64,000 nucleotides of DNA, from NCBI GenBank assembly GCA_016190665.1, contig JACPQD010000029.1, forward strand, positions 84,590 through 148,589. The letters are read 5' to 3'. The stretch is from Chloroflexota bacterium (GTDB taxonomy: Bacteria > Chloroflexota > Dehalococcoidia > JACPQD01). The translations under genes and the position numbers were made by a program. A model generated the notes under the pieces. It saw only the letters and a list, made by a program, of their open reading frames with translations. It made no database searches and was not told where the DNA came from. Positions 7,791 to 15,313 of this stretch are shown here, in pieces. The number at the start of each line of letters is the position of its first letter. The first letter of the stretch is position 1.

Positions 7791-9533
7791 ATGACTTCGC
7801 AAACCGAAACACTTACCAAAGAAGAGAAGCTGGAGAGGATGCGCCACTCGGCGTCTCATGTGATGGCCGAAGCGGTGCAGTCCATGTTCCCCGATGCCAA
7901 GTTTGCCATCGGGCCGGCCATCGAGGATGGCTTCTACTACGACTTTGACCTGCCCCGAGCGCTCACGCCTGAAGACCTGGCGGCCATCGAGAAGAAGATG
8001 TCCGAGATCGTTGCCGCTCGCTTGCCTTTCCGTCATGATGAGGCGGCCAAGGAGTCCGCGCGCCAGCTTTTCGCCTCCCAGCCCTACAAGCTGGAGCTGA
8101 TCGATGAGCTGCCCGATGAGAAGGTGAGCATTTACCGCCAGGGCGGCTTCACCGACCTCTGCCGTGGCCCCCATGTTTCCTCCACGGGGGAAATCGGCGC
8201 TTTCAAGCTGATGAGCGTGGCCGGGGCCTACTGGCGCGGCGATGAGCATCGCCCCATGCTTCAGCGCATCTACGGCGTCGCCTTCGAAACCAAGCAGGAA
8301 TTGGAGGAGCACCTTCATCGCCTCGAGGAGGCCGCCCGGCGAGACCACCGGCGGCTGGGCAAGGAACTCGACCTCTTCTCCATCCACGAGGAGGGCGGCG
8401 CCGGCCTCATCTACTGGCACCCCAAGGGCGCCTTCATCCGCAAGACTATCGAGGATTTCTGGAAGGACGAGCACTTCAAGCGCGGCTACGATGTGGTCTA
8501 CATCCCCCACATCGCCAAGGTCGACCTGTGGAAGACCAGCGGCCACTGGAACTTCTACCGCGAGAACATGTACTCGCCCATGGACATCGACGGGCAGGAC
8601 TACATCGTCAAGCCCATGAACTGCCCGGGGCATATCCTTATCTATAAGACGAAGCTCCGCTCCTACCGCGACCTGCCGCTGCGTTGGGCCGAGCTGGGCA
8701 CCGTCTACCGCTACGAGCGCTCCGGCGTCCTCCATGGCCTTACCCGCGTGCGCGGGTTCACCCAGGACGATGCCCACATCTTCTGCCGGCCGGACCAGCT
8801 CGAAGACGAAGTAGCCAACGTGGAGGAGTTCGCCCTTTTCATGCTCAAGACCTTCGGGTTCACCGAGTACGAGATCATGCTCTCCACGCGGCCGGAGAAA
8901 TACGCCGGCACGCTGGACGCCTGGGAGACCGCCACCAATACCCTTGTGAACGCCCTGGAGCGCCTTCACCTTCCTTACGAGATCGATCCCGGCGAGGGCG
9001 TCTTCTACGGGCCGAAGATAGACATCAAGCTCAAAGACGCCCTGGGGCGGACATGGCAAGGGCCGACAACGCAGGTCGACTTCAACCTGCCGCAGGCTTT
9101 CGACGTCACTTATGTGGGAGAAGACGGACAGGAACACCGCGTGGTCATGGTGCACCGAACGGTCCTGGGCAGCATGGAGCGCTTCATGGGCTGCCTCATC
9201 GAGCACTATGCAGGCGCGTTCCCGGTCTGGCTATCGCCCGTGCAGGCCATGATCATTCCTATCGCTGATCGGCACGTCGACTATGCCAAACAGGTGCGGT
9301 CCGAGCTGAGAGCAACCGGGATCCGCGGCGAAGTGGACAGCCGCTCCGAGAGGATGAACCTCAAAATCAGAGAGGCCCAACTGCAGAAGATACCCTACAT
9401 GCTCGTCGTGGGGGATAAAGAGATCGCGAACTCTGCCGCCGCGGTCAGATTGAGAAGCGGCGAGGATTTGGGCCCTCAGCCCGTCGCCCAGATAGCGGCG
9501 AGGATCCAGGCGGAGGTCGAAGCTAAGGCGTAA
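7791..9533 (+). CDS. thrS: threonine-tRNA ligase
   Basis: Class II aminoacyl-tRNA synthetase charging tRNA-Thr. It starts at the N2 editing domain (RHSASHVMAEAV, the HxxxH editing motif) and so lacks the TGS domain found at the start of E. coli ThrS; 580 residues instead of ~640. Catalytic core motifs: MNCPGH (zinc Cys), GLTRVRGFTQDDAHIFC, and VHRTVLGSMERF; the anticodon-binding domain covers roughly the last 100 residues. ATG 7791 is preceded by AGAAGGAGA; the T-box leader sits upstream, so translation from 7719 is unlikely. Confidence 0.97.
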   Translation: MTSQTETLTKEEKLERMRHSASHVMAEAVQSMFPDAKFAIGPAIEDGFYYDFDLPRALTPEDLAAIEKKMSEIVAARLPFRHDEAAKESARQLFASQPYKLELIDELPDEKVSIYRQGGFTDLCRGPHVSSTGEIGAFKLMSVAGAYWRGDEHRPMLQRIYGVAFETKQELEEHLHRLEEAARRDHRRLGKELDLFSIHEEGGAGLIYWHPKGAFIRKTIEDFWKDEHFKRGYDVVYIPHIAKVDLWKTSGHWNFYRENMYSPMDIDGQDYIVKPMNCPGHILIYKTKLRSYRDLPLRWAELGTVYRYERSGVLHGLTRVRGFTQDDAHIFCRPDQLEDEVANVEEFALFMLKTFGFTEYEIMLSTRPEKYAGTLDAWETATNTLVNALERLHLPYEIDPGEGVFYGPKIDIKLKDALGRTWQGPTTQVDFNLPQAFDVTYVGEDGQEHRVVMVHRTVLGSMERFMGCLIEHYAGAFPVWLSPVQAMIIPIADRHVDYAKQVRSELRATGIRGEVDSRSERMNLKIREAQLQKIPYMLVVGDKEIANSAAAVRLRSGEDLGPQPVAQIAARIQAEVEAKA

Positions 9534-9767
9534 GGCGAGAAGCGGGAATCGAGAAGCAGGAATCCTCCCCACCCCACCTTAAGAACCACGGATGGATACG
9601 GATAGACATGGAGGAACCGCGAAATGGACGAACCACACGAACAGGATTCTTTTTCGTGTATTTCGTGGTGAAGAATCCTGGGTGGTTGTGACGGGGCGGA
9701 AGCGGCAAGCGAGAAGTCCCGACGCATCCCGACTTCGGTCGGGACGGAGTCGGGACAGGAAGCTAAG
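9534..9767. repeat. intergenic composite repeat (arms related to ACCACGGAT / TTCGTGTATTTCGTGGT)
   Basis: No gene is seen. It contains GCGAGAAGCGGGAATCGAGAAG-type sequence, AGAACCACGGATGGATACGG, then TTTTTCGTGTATTTCGTGGT, and at 9716-9760 inverted TCCCGAC/GTCGGGA units. The same blocks recur at 14690, 22310, 23342, 32660 and 56045. Confidence 0.7.
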
Positions 9768-10454
9768 ATGTTCTTCTGCTTTGCTGGTGTCTGCCACTAC
9801 GACCCGCTTTGCCGGGGCAGATTGGTGGAATGGCTTAACCGCCTGAGAAACAACCCGCCCATTCCCGCAGTAGGTCCGGCCTTCGTTGCCGTGGAATGGG
9901 GACAGGAAGTCTTCCAGGCAGTGAAGGCTCAAAGGCGCCTTTTTCGCGAGCTGGCGGCGAAGACATTCCCCAGCCTTCCGGCGGCGTCTCTTCCGGTGCT
10001 GGAGAGGGCGCTCGCCTTCGAAGCTGATGCCCACCTGGAGGTGTTCCCCGACACGAAAACCCTCTGGCTGGACGAAGGACGACAGCTCGATGCATCCGAA
10101 GAGGCCGTCGCCGATGACCCGGCGAGGGACTATCTCAACACCTACGAGGACTTCCTGGGTCTGTCCGAGAAAGATAGGGGCAAGGTCACGTCTCTGGAAC
10201 TGTTCAGCGAAGCCTGCTGGAGGCGGGCAGAACAATGGCACAAGGACCCTTCCGCCTATCGTTTCGAGCGCGACCGCGCCTGGCTTCAACTCATACTTGC
10301 CCGCACGCGCCAGGACGGCTGGGCGATCATTATCGTCGGCGCCCTGCATCTCAGCAAAGACCATCAAAAGTCCTTACGGAGTTTGCTGGAACGGGGGGGC
10401 CACCCATGCACGGCCCAGGTCCTGGACCCGCGTTGGCGGCCGGAGCAGTGTTAG
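9768..10454 (+). CDS. hypothetical protein
   Basis: 228 residues, no family recognised. No transmembrane segment is seen. The composition is Trp- and Glu-rich and helical (for example FEADAHLEVFPD, YEDFLGLSEKDRGKV, ERDRAWLQLILARTRQ) and the frame has no internal repeats. The N-terminus MFFCFAGVCHYDPLCRG is Cys-rich. The start codon at 9768 has no clear Shine-Dalgarno, so the true start may be further in. It stands alone between repeat-rich gaps, opposite in direction to the tsaB operon. Codon use looks like that of its neighbours, supporting a real gene. Confidence 0.55.
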   Translation: MFFCFAGVCHYDPLCRGRLVEWLNRLRNNPPIPAVGPAFVAVEWGQEVFQAVKAQRRLFRELAAKTFPSLPAASLPVLERALAFEADAHLEVFPDTKTLWLDEGRQLDASEEAVADDPARDYLNTYEDFLGLSEKDRGKVTSLELFSEACWRRAEQWHKDPSAYRFERDRAWLQLILARTRQDGWAIIIVGALHLSKDHQKSLRSLLERGGHPCTAQVLDPRWRPEQC

Positions 10455-10625
10455 ACCGAAGATACAAGATACAATAACCAAACAAGAGCCAAATCTCAAG
10501 GTACAAACCCAAGCAAACTGCGAGTTATTGAGCCGCTTGGTGCTTGTCTCTTGGTAGTTGGTCATTGTTTGGTGTTTGTTTCTTGGTGATTGGTCATTGC
10601 TCGGAGCTTGCATCTTGGTTATTGG
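10455..10625. repeat. A/C-rich then G/T-rich low-complexity gap (imperfect inverted repeat)
   Basis: No gene is seen. The left part is a run of CAAGATACAATAACCAAACAA-like units and the right part of TTGGTGATTGGTCATTG-like units, so the halves are roughly complementary. It lies between the 3' ends of two convergent genes. Confidence 0.6.
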
Positions 10626-11363
10626 TTATTGAGCGCGGTACCGGGGCTTCGTTATGGCAGGGCGCCGGAGGTAGAGCGGCTGCAGGGTGGCGACATCATC
10701 CGTTAGACCTGCCTTCAGCCGTTGCCATCCCAGCTCGGCGAGGTAGCCGGCCCGCCGCAACAGGGCTGCCCCTTCAATAAAAACAGCCCGATCCCCCAGG
10801 CAGTCCCTGAGCTGCCGTATGGTCGCCTCAGCCATGTGGCCGCAGAGGACCGTCGGCTCGCTAACCTCCCGGCACAGCGCTTCGGTCTCGGTGATGTGCT
10901 CCTCCTTGAGCCGCCTCCATTCGCCCGCCACCGACTGGAAGATGGCCGCCGCTAACTCCCCTCGTCCCGCTTCGAAGATGGGGCAAACGGGCAAGCCCAT
11001 CCCCGCCTTCGGGAAAGCCTCCACCTCCAGCGTGCTCACCCCGATTAGCGGGATACTCAGGCTCAGCGCCAGGCCCTTGGCTGCGCTCATCCCCACTCTG
11101 AGGCCGCTGTAGCTGCCCGGCCCCTTCGCCACGGCAATCGCCCGCAAGTCCTTCGACGTTAGCTTCGCCTGGCGCAGCAGAAAGTCCGTGGCGGGGAGCA
11201 GCTCCCGCGTGTGGTTTTGCTCCGAATGCCAGGTCAGCTCCGAGAGCACATGGGCGGAAGCGGGAAGCGCGAAGCGGGAAGCGCGAAGCGGTCGAGTTGC
11301 GTCGGCGTCATCGAAGAGGGCCACACTCATGGTCTCTGTGGAGGTGTCAATCGCTAGAAGCAC
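10626..11363 (-). CDS. tsaB: tRNA threonylcarbamoyladenosine biosynthesis protein TsaB
   Basis: Non-catalytic partner of TsaD in making t6A37 on ANN-decoding tRNAs. The ASKHA-fold start is VLLAIDTSTETMSVALFD, followed by HSEQNHTRELLPATDFLL and the diagnostic VAKGPGSYSGLRVGMSAAKGLA. 245 residues from GTG 11363; an in-frame start at 11447 would add 28 residues encoded by a repeat-like CCTCTCCC stretch and is rejected. It is the last gene of a thiL-tsaE-tsaB unit, 129 bases after tsaE. The Mg/ATP partner TsaD is not in the window. Confidence 0.9.
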   Translation of the reverse strand: MLLAIDTSTETMSVALFDDADATRPLRASRFALPASAHVLSELTWHSEQNHTRELLPATDFLLRQAKLTSKDLRAIAVAKGPGSYSGLRVGMSAAKGLALSLSIPLIGVSTLEVEAFPKAGMGLPVCPIFEAGRGELAAAIFQSVAGEWRRLKEEHITETEALCREVSEPTVLCGHMAEATIRQLRDCLGDRAVFIEGAALLRRAGYLAELGWQRLKAGLTDDVATLQPLYLRRPAITKPRYRAQ

Positions 11364-11492
11364 ACTACTACCTGCGTGGAAACCGTATCTTTCCTCTCCC
11401 CTCCGTGGGAGAGGACTAAGGTGAGGGGGCTTCGTTCTAACCCCCACCCAGAGTGTCCCATCGACAGAGACGGAACCGCTTTCGTCAAGGCC

Positions 11493-11969
11493 TTAACCTC
11501 CGACCAACTCCCGCCGCAACTCGCAAACTACCTGCTCGTAGCGTTCCCCCCGGGGCTCAAAGCTCAGCCTGCGCCGCGCCGGCGAGATGTAGCTCATGTC
11601 TATCAGGAGGTGTTCCGCAGGTAGCAGGTCCATGGCCCGGTCCGCCCACTCCACGACGGTCATGCCTTTGCCCTGGAAATAGTCGTCGAGGCCGAGGTCA
11701 GCGATCTCCGTCAAGTTGGTGAGGCGATAGAGGTCGACATGGAAGAGAGGAAAGCGCCCCTGGTATTCGCGGACCAGGACGAAGGATGGGCTGGCGGTGT
11801 ATTCCGTGACGCCCAGTCCTTCGGCGATACCCTGGGTCAGGCAGGTCTTGCCCACCCCCAGCGCGCCTACCAGGAGAATAACGTCACCGGCTTGAGCCAG
11901 CTCACCTATTCGCCTGCCGAGGTCCCGCGTCTGGTGGGGGCCGCGGCTGATCACTTCGAGAAGATTCAA
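11493..11969 (-). CDS. tsaE: tRNA threonylcarbamoyladenosine biosynthesis ATPase TsaE
   Basis: P-loop ATPase needed to recycle the TsaB-TsaD complex. Walker A is GALGVGKT, followed by ASPSFVLVREYQG and FHVDLYRL (family-specific), and VVEWADRA near the Walker B-like region. The start is most likely TTG at 11969, which overlaps the thiL stop as TTGA, giving 158 residues, the normal size; a start at 12011 would add 14 residues inside thiL. Translational coupling with thiL is implied. Confidence 0.92.
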   Translation of the reverse strand: MNLLEVISRGPHQTRDLGRRIGELAQAGDVILLVGALGVGKTCLTQGIAEGLGVTEYTASPSFVLVREYQGRFPLFHVDLYRLTNLTEIADLGLDDYFQGKGMTVVEWADRAMDLLPAEHLLIDMSYISPARRRLSFEPRGERYEQVVCELRRELVGG

Positions 11970-13102
11970 CGGCCGCCGTCCAAGAAGTGGTCCCAGCCGC
12001 CCCCTCGCCATACGATAGGCTTGCCGCTCCGGTCAAGGACCGTAACCCCCGTTCCCTCAGTCACCTCGCCGATGATAGCCACCGGAAGGTACTCGCCGGT
12101 CTCGGGAAGTAAAGTGCAAGGATCTTTCCTCGCGGGGACCACGGCTATCTCATGGCTCAGTTGCTCGCGCTCCCGAGGCGCGAAGGGAACAATCATCGGG
12201 ATTGTGGCCAGGGCCTGCCTCGATTTTCCAGCCAGAGCTTCCTTGACAGCGTCCATCACCTGGGCAGGAGCAGCGAATAAGAGGACGTAGTCTTCACCGC
12301 CCGTCAAAGCCATCTTCCTCGACCTGTCGGGGCCGAAGGTCGACTCCACCAATGGGTGCACGGGCACCTTGTCGATCCGAACCCTGGCGCCCACGCCGCT
12401 GGCCTGGCACAGGTGGCCCAGGTCGGCGACGAGGCCGTCGCTCACGTCGATGGCGGCTTTGACCCCCTTCTCAACAAGAAGCTGGCCCTCGCGCACGCGC
12501 GGCTCGGGCTTGAAGTGCGCCTCGCGGAGGAATCGGGTCGTCTCCTCGTCGAAGTTGAGTCCTTTCTGAAGCATGCGCAAGCCCGCCGCTGCTGACCCCA
12601 GGCAGCCGGTCACGGCGATAAGGTCACCCGGCTTGGCCGCGGAGCGCGTCATGAGCTTCCGAGCGCTGCCCGCCAGGGAGACGGTGACAAAGATTTCCCG
12701 CGCCCGCGCCATGTCGCCTCCGACTATGGCGCACCCATACTCGCGGGCCGATTCAGCCATGCCCTCATAGAGCTGCACCACCCACTCCACTTCGACACTG
12801 ACCGGAAGCCCTAGAGTTACCAGCGCATACTCGGGCGCGCCGCCCATGGCGGCGAGATCGCTTATGTTGACGGCCAGGGCCTTCCAACCAAGCTCGCGCC
12901 AGGTAGCCGGCGGGATATCGAAATGGACGCCCTGCACCAGCGTGTCCGTGGTGGCCAGTTCCAGGCCTGAGCGGCGTCGCCAGGCGGCCGCATCGTCGCC
13001 GATGCCCAGGATAACATCGCGCGTCGAGCCCACGCCCGCCGCAGCGATGACCTTCGCCACCCTCTCGATAAGGCCAAACTCGCCCAGCTCAGAGATTTTC
13101 AT
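11966..13102 (-). CDS. thiL: thiamine-monophosphate kinase
   Basis: Phosphorylates thiamine phosphate to thiamine pyrophosphate, the last step of cofactor synthesis. PurM/AIRS-like ATPase fold: GIGDDAAA, TTDTLVQGVHFD, NISDLAAMGG, VGGD, VSDGLVADLGHL and GGEDYVLLF. 378 residues, slightly longer than usual (~330) because of a C-terminal stretch (about 300-378). The start ATG at 13102 begins MKISELGEFGLI, the family start. A promoter places the transcript start almost exactly at the ATG, so the mRNA looks leaderless. First gene of the thiL-tsaE-tsaB unit. Confidence 0.94.
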   Translation of the reverse strand: MKISELGEFGLIERVAKVIAAAGVGSTRDVILGIGDDAAAWRRRSGLELATTDTLVQGVHFDIPPATWRELGWKALAVNISDLAAMGGAPEYALVTLGLPVSVEVEWVVQLYEGMAESAREYGCAIVGGDMARAREIFVTVSLAGSARKLMTRSAAKPGDLIAVTGCLGSAAAGLRMLQKGLNFDEETTRFLREAHFKPEPRVREGQLLVEKGVKAAIDVSDGLVADLGHLCQASGVGARVRIDKVPVHPLVESTFGPDRSRKMALTGGEDYVLLFAAPAQVMDAVKEALAGKSRQALATIPMIVPFAPREREQLSHEIAVVPARKDPCTLLPETGEYLPVAIIGEVTEGTGVTVLDRSGKPIVWRGGGWDHFLDGGR

Positions 13103-13109
13103 AGGCAGA

Positions 13110-13138
13110 ATTATACATGAGTTGCTTGAGAGCCGCAA
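13110..13138 (-). promoter_or_regulatory. sigma70-type promoter of thiL-tsaE-tsaB
   Basis: On the minus strand: TTGCGG (13138-13133), 17-nt spacer, TATAAT (13115-13110). Only 7 bases separate the -10 box from the thiL ATG at 13102, leaving no room for a Shine-Dalgarno. Confidence 0.65.
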
Positions 13139-13139
13139 C

Positions 13140-13260
13140 GCAGCTCTCAGCTTTCAGCCGTCAGCTTTCAGCAGGCTGCCGCTAAGTGCTGGTAGCTGAT
13201 TGCTGACCGCTGATCGCTACCTATTTTGTGTCTTTCGTGTATTTCGTGGTTAAATATTCT
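13140..13260. repeat. TCAGC-type microsatellite plus TTCGTGTATTTCGTGGTT block
   Basis: No gene is seen. Short units such as CAGCTTTCAGCCGTCAGC run from 13144 to 13220, then TTTCGTGTATTTCGTGGTT (13235-13253), shared with other gaps in the window. Confidence 0.7.
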
Positions 13261-13279
13261 CGGGGGGGGAGGCTCGCAC

Positions 13280-14017
13280 ATGCGCTACGGCATTCTGGCT
13301 GACATCCACAGCAACCTGGCGGCCTTCGAGGCCGTCCTGAGCGACATCGGGGAGCGGGGGGGCGTGGAGGAGATATGGTGCCTGGGCGATATCGTGGGCT
13401 ACGGGCCGGACCCGGTGGAATGCATCAACCTGCTGCGGACCTATTCCTGCACGTGCGTGGCGGGGAACCACGACTGGGCGGCCATCGGCAAGCTCGATAC
13501 CTCAGACTTCAATCCCTACGCCGCAGCGGCGGCCCACTGGACCGCTCGCCATCTGACGCCCGAAGCCAAAGCCTTTCTAGAGGAGTTGCCCCTCAAGCTG
13601 ACCGTCGGCGATTTCACGCTGGTCCACGGCAGCCCCAGCGATCCAATTTGGGAATACCTCTTTTCTGCCGATGGCGCGGAAGCTAATCTATCGTCTTTCG
13701 ACACCAGTTACTGTTTGGTGGGGCATACCCACGTCCCCGTCGTCTTCGAGTGCGACGCCGATCCACCTTCCTGCCTCGAATACGACCTGCCCCTCGAGGC
13801 CCCGCTCAAGCTCGCCGAAAAACGGCTCATCATCAATCCCGGGGGCGTCGGCCAGCCCCGCGACGGCGACGAGCGCGCCGCCTACGCCATCTACGACGCC
13901 GACCAGAACGCCCTCCACCACTACCGCGTTCCCTACGACATCGAGCTGACCCAGAGAAAGATGATCCGCTGGGGACTGCCCTTCAGCCTGGCGCAGCGGC
14001 TGGGGGCGGGGAGATAA
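13280..14017 (+). CDS. metallophosphoesterase (YfcE/MJ0936-like)
   Basis: Calcineurin-like phosphodiesterase with the full metal-site series: ADIHSN, GDIVGYGPDP, GNHDWAAI, VHGSP and GHTHVP. 245 residues, typical of the small single-domain group that cleaves phosphodiesters; the physiological substrate is unknown. ATG 13280 is chosen because of GGGGAGG just upstream and because the preceding in-frame residues come from the repeat. It ends four bases before a 36-bp palindrome and converges with the tautomerase gene. Confidence 0.9.
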   Translation: MRYGILADIHSNLAAFEAVLSDIGERGGVEEIWCLGDIVGYGPDPVECINLLRTYSCTCVAGNHDWAAIGKLDTSDFNPYAAAAAHWTARHLTPEAKAFLEELPLKLTVGDFTLVHGSPSDPIWEYLFSADGAEANLSSFDTSYCLVGHTHVPVVFECDADPPSCLEYDLPLEAPLKLAEKRLIINPGGVGQPRDGDERAAYAIYDADQNALHHYRVPYDIELTQRKMIRWGLPFSLAQRLGAGR

Positions 14018-14020
14018 GAG

Positions 14021-14056
14021 AACCGTAGGGGCACGGTGCACCGTGCCCCTACGGTT
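14021..14056. repeat. 36-bp perfect palindrome, copy 2
   Basis: AACCGTAGGGGCACGGTG followed by its exact reverse complement; the inner 32 bp are identical to the palindrome at 2185-2216. It lies between convergent genes, and its minus-strand TAG (14051-14049) is the stop codon of the tautomerase. A bidirectional terminator role is possible. Confidence 0.9.
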
Positions 14057-14243
14057 TCGTGGTGTCCGACGCCAGCACACCGCCCTGGGCCCAGTCCTCT
14101 TTGCGGATGTCCTCGAAGACGACGAAGGTGGCCTCCGGGGTGGTGTGGGCGATGGTCACGACCGCCTCGGTGATGGCGCGGGCCAGCTCGGCTTTCTGGG
14201 CATGGGTGCGCCCCTCCCACATCTCGACTCTGATTATCGGCAT
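14049..14243 (-). CDS. 4-oxalocrotonate tautomerase family protein
   Basis: 64-residue tautomerase subunit. After removal of Met, Pro2 is the catalytic base (MPIIRVEMWEGRTHAQKAEL), and the central helix and FVVFEDIRKEDW strand match the family; normally it forms hexamers or trimers acting on 2-oxo-dienoates in aromatic-compound pathways, though orphan members are common. The last codons run into the 36-bp palindrome, which provides Lys-Pro-stop. It is isolated by repeats from the MoaD-like gene upstream. Confidence 0.85.
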   Translation of the reverse strand: MPIIRVEMWEGRTHAQKAELARAITEAVVTIAHTTPEATFVVFEDIRKEDWAQGGVLASDTTKP

Positions 14244-14261
14244 CGGTTTACCCCCACCCGG

Positions 14262-14390
14262 TATTTGACATGGATGAACAGGATAGACAGGATAACGTGT
14301 CAGAACCGCAGATCACGCTGATTCCGCTGATTACTCAGACGGCGCAGACGAAGAATCAGCGGAATCCTGTAATCCGCGTGCATCAGCGGT
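14262..14390. repeat. dispersed repeat block (ACATGGATGAACAGGATAGA family)
   Basis: No gene is seen. ACATGGATGAACAGGATAGACAGGAT-like sequence at 14268-14293 recurs as an inverted pair at 59976-60046. It is followed by GATTCCGCTGATTACTC / GAATCAGCGGAATCC units forming a further inverted repeat. Confidence 0.7.
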
Positions 14391-14684
14391 TCAGATATCG
14401 ACTCGCCCGCTTCCGCCCGCGATCATCGAGAGCAGGATAACTTCGCTCCCCTCACGTAAGGGCGCACTATCCTCGGCGTCTTTCCCATCGAGGAAAACGC
14501 TCACCATCGGGCTGAAGGCTCTCCTCTCCGGGTCCCAGAGGTCGGGCGGCATCCCGCCGCCCACGCGGTCGCCTATCTCGCCGAGGAGGTCGCCGACGGT
14601 GGCGCCCTCCTCTACGTCAAGCTCCAGGTTGCCGCTCCCGGCGTACTCCCCGATGATGCCCAGGAGGCTGACGAAGGCTTTCAT
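14391..14684 (-). CDS. MoaD/ThiS-family sulfur-carrier-like protein
   Basis: Ubiquitin-fold protein: FVSLLGIIGEYAG, ELDVEEGATVGDLL, MVSVFLDGKDAE and the typical end GSEVILLSMIAGG. In real carriers the Gly-Gly is the last residue and is adenylated and thiocarboxylated; here six more residues (SGRVDI) follow, so it may need processing or may not be a carrier. 97 residues. It could serve the molybdopterin/tungstopterin cofactor of the AOR 5 kb away, but no moa genes are adjacent. ATG 14684 is preferred because the earlier in-frame codons are repeat sequence. Confidence 0.75.
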   Translation of the reverse strand: MKAFVSLLGIIGEYAGSGNLELDVEEGATVGDLLGEIGDRVGGGMPPDLWDPERRAFSPMVSVFLDGKDAEDSAPLREGSEVILLSMIAGGSGRVDI

Positions 14685-14689
14685 AAATG

Positions 14690-14888
14690 ATGAGTGGCAG
14701 AAGCGCGAATCGGGGAGCGCGGAGCGGGAATCCACCCCACTCCCCATTGCGAACCACGGATTAACACAGATAGACACGGAGTCCGGAAAGGAACTCGCGA
14801 CTCACTTGGAAGTGTTCTCGTGTATTTCGTGTATTTCGTGGTTTGGTCTCTCGCTTCCCGCTTCTCGCTTCGTGCTCCGTGCTTCCTA
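14690..14888. repeat. composite inverted-repeat element (~200 bp)
   Basis: No gene is seen. The left arm has GCGGAGCGGGAATCC and GAACCACGGATTAACACAGA; the right arm has the inverted counterparts CGTGTATTTCGTGGTTTGG and TCTCGCTTCCCGCTTCTCGC. It is the clearest copy of the composite element. Confidence 0.75.
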
Positions 14889-14892
14889 ACAC

Positions 14893-15306
14893 CTACGCCT
14901 TAAAAGCCAGGGCGTTCTTCTTGGCGGCGTCCTTGCCGGTCTCGATGAAGTCCACGGTCATGGGCGCGCCCACCTTGATGGACTCGGCGTTCTTGGCGTC
15001 GACGCCCAGGATGCGCGCCGAAATCTTGACGCCCTCATCGAGCTCCACGATGCCGCTGCAGTAGGGGTTCTGGCGGCCGAAGCCCTGCTCCACCATGAAG
15101 GTGGGCGCCACGTAGACGCAGGTGAAGGCGGCCAGTTTGCCCTTCCCTTTGAGCGGGACCCACTCCATCTCCTCTCCGTAGCACTTGGTGCACAGCGGAT
15201 GGGGGGGCAGGAAGAGCGCCCCGCACTTGGCGCAGCGGGAGGCCATGAGCTTGCCCTCGTTCAAGAACTGCTGAAATGATGCGCTGGTAAACGGTCTGTC
15301 ACTCAT
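14893..15306 (-). CDS. DUF35 OB-fold/zinc-ribbon protein, thiolase partner
   Basis: A rubredoxin-like zinc ribbon (RCAKCGALFLPP then LCTKCYGEEMEW: CxxC-x11-CxxC) followed by an OB fold (LAAFTCVYVAP, GIVELDEGVKISAR). This family binds acyl-CoA and partners thiolase- or HMG-CoA-synthase-like enzymes. 137 residues, normal size. It lies 7 bases downstream of the thiolase on the same strand, so the two almost certainly form one complex. Confidence 0.9.
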   Translation of the reverse strand: MSDRPFTSASFQQFLNEGKLMASRCAKCGALFLPPHPLCTKCYGEEMEWVPLKGKGKLAAFTCVYVAPTFMVEQGFGRQNPYCSGIVELDEGVKISARILGVDAKNAESIKVGAPMTVDFIETGKDAAKKNALAFKA

Positions 15307-15313
15307 CGAACCG

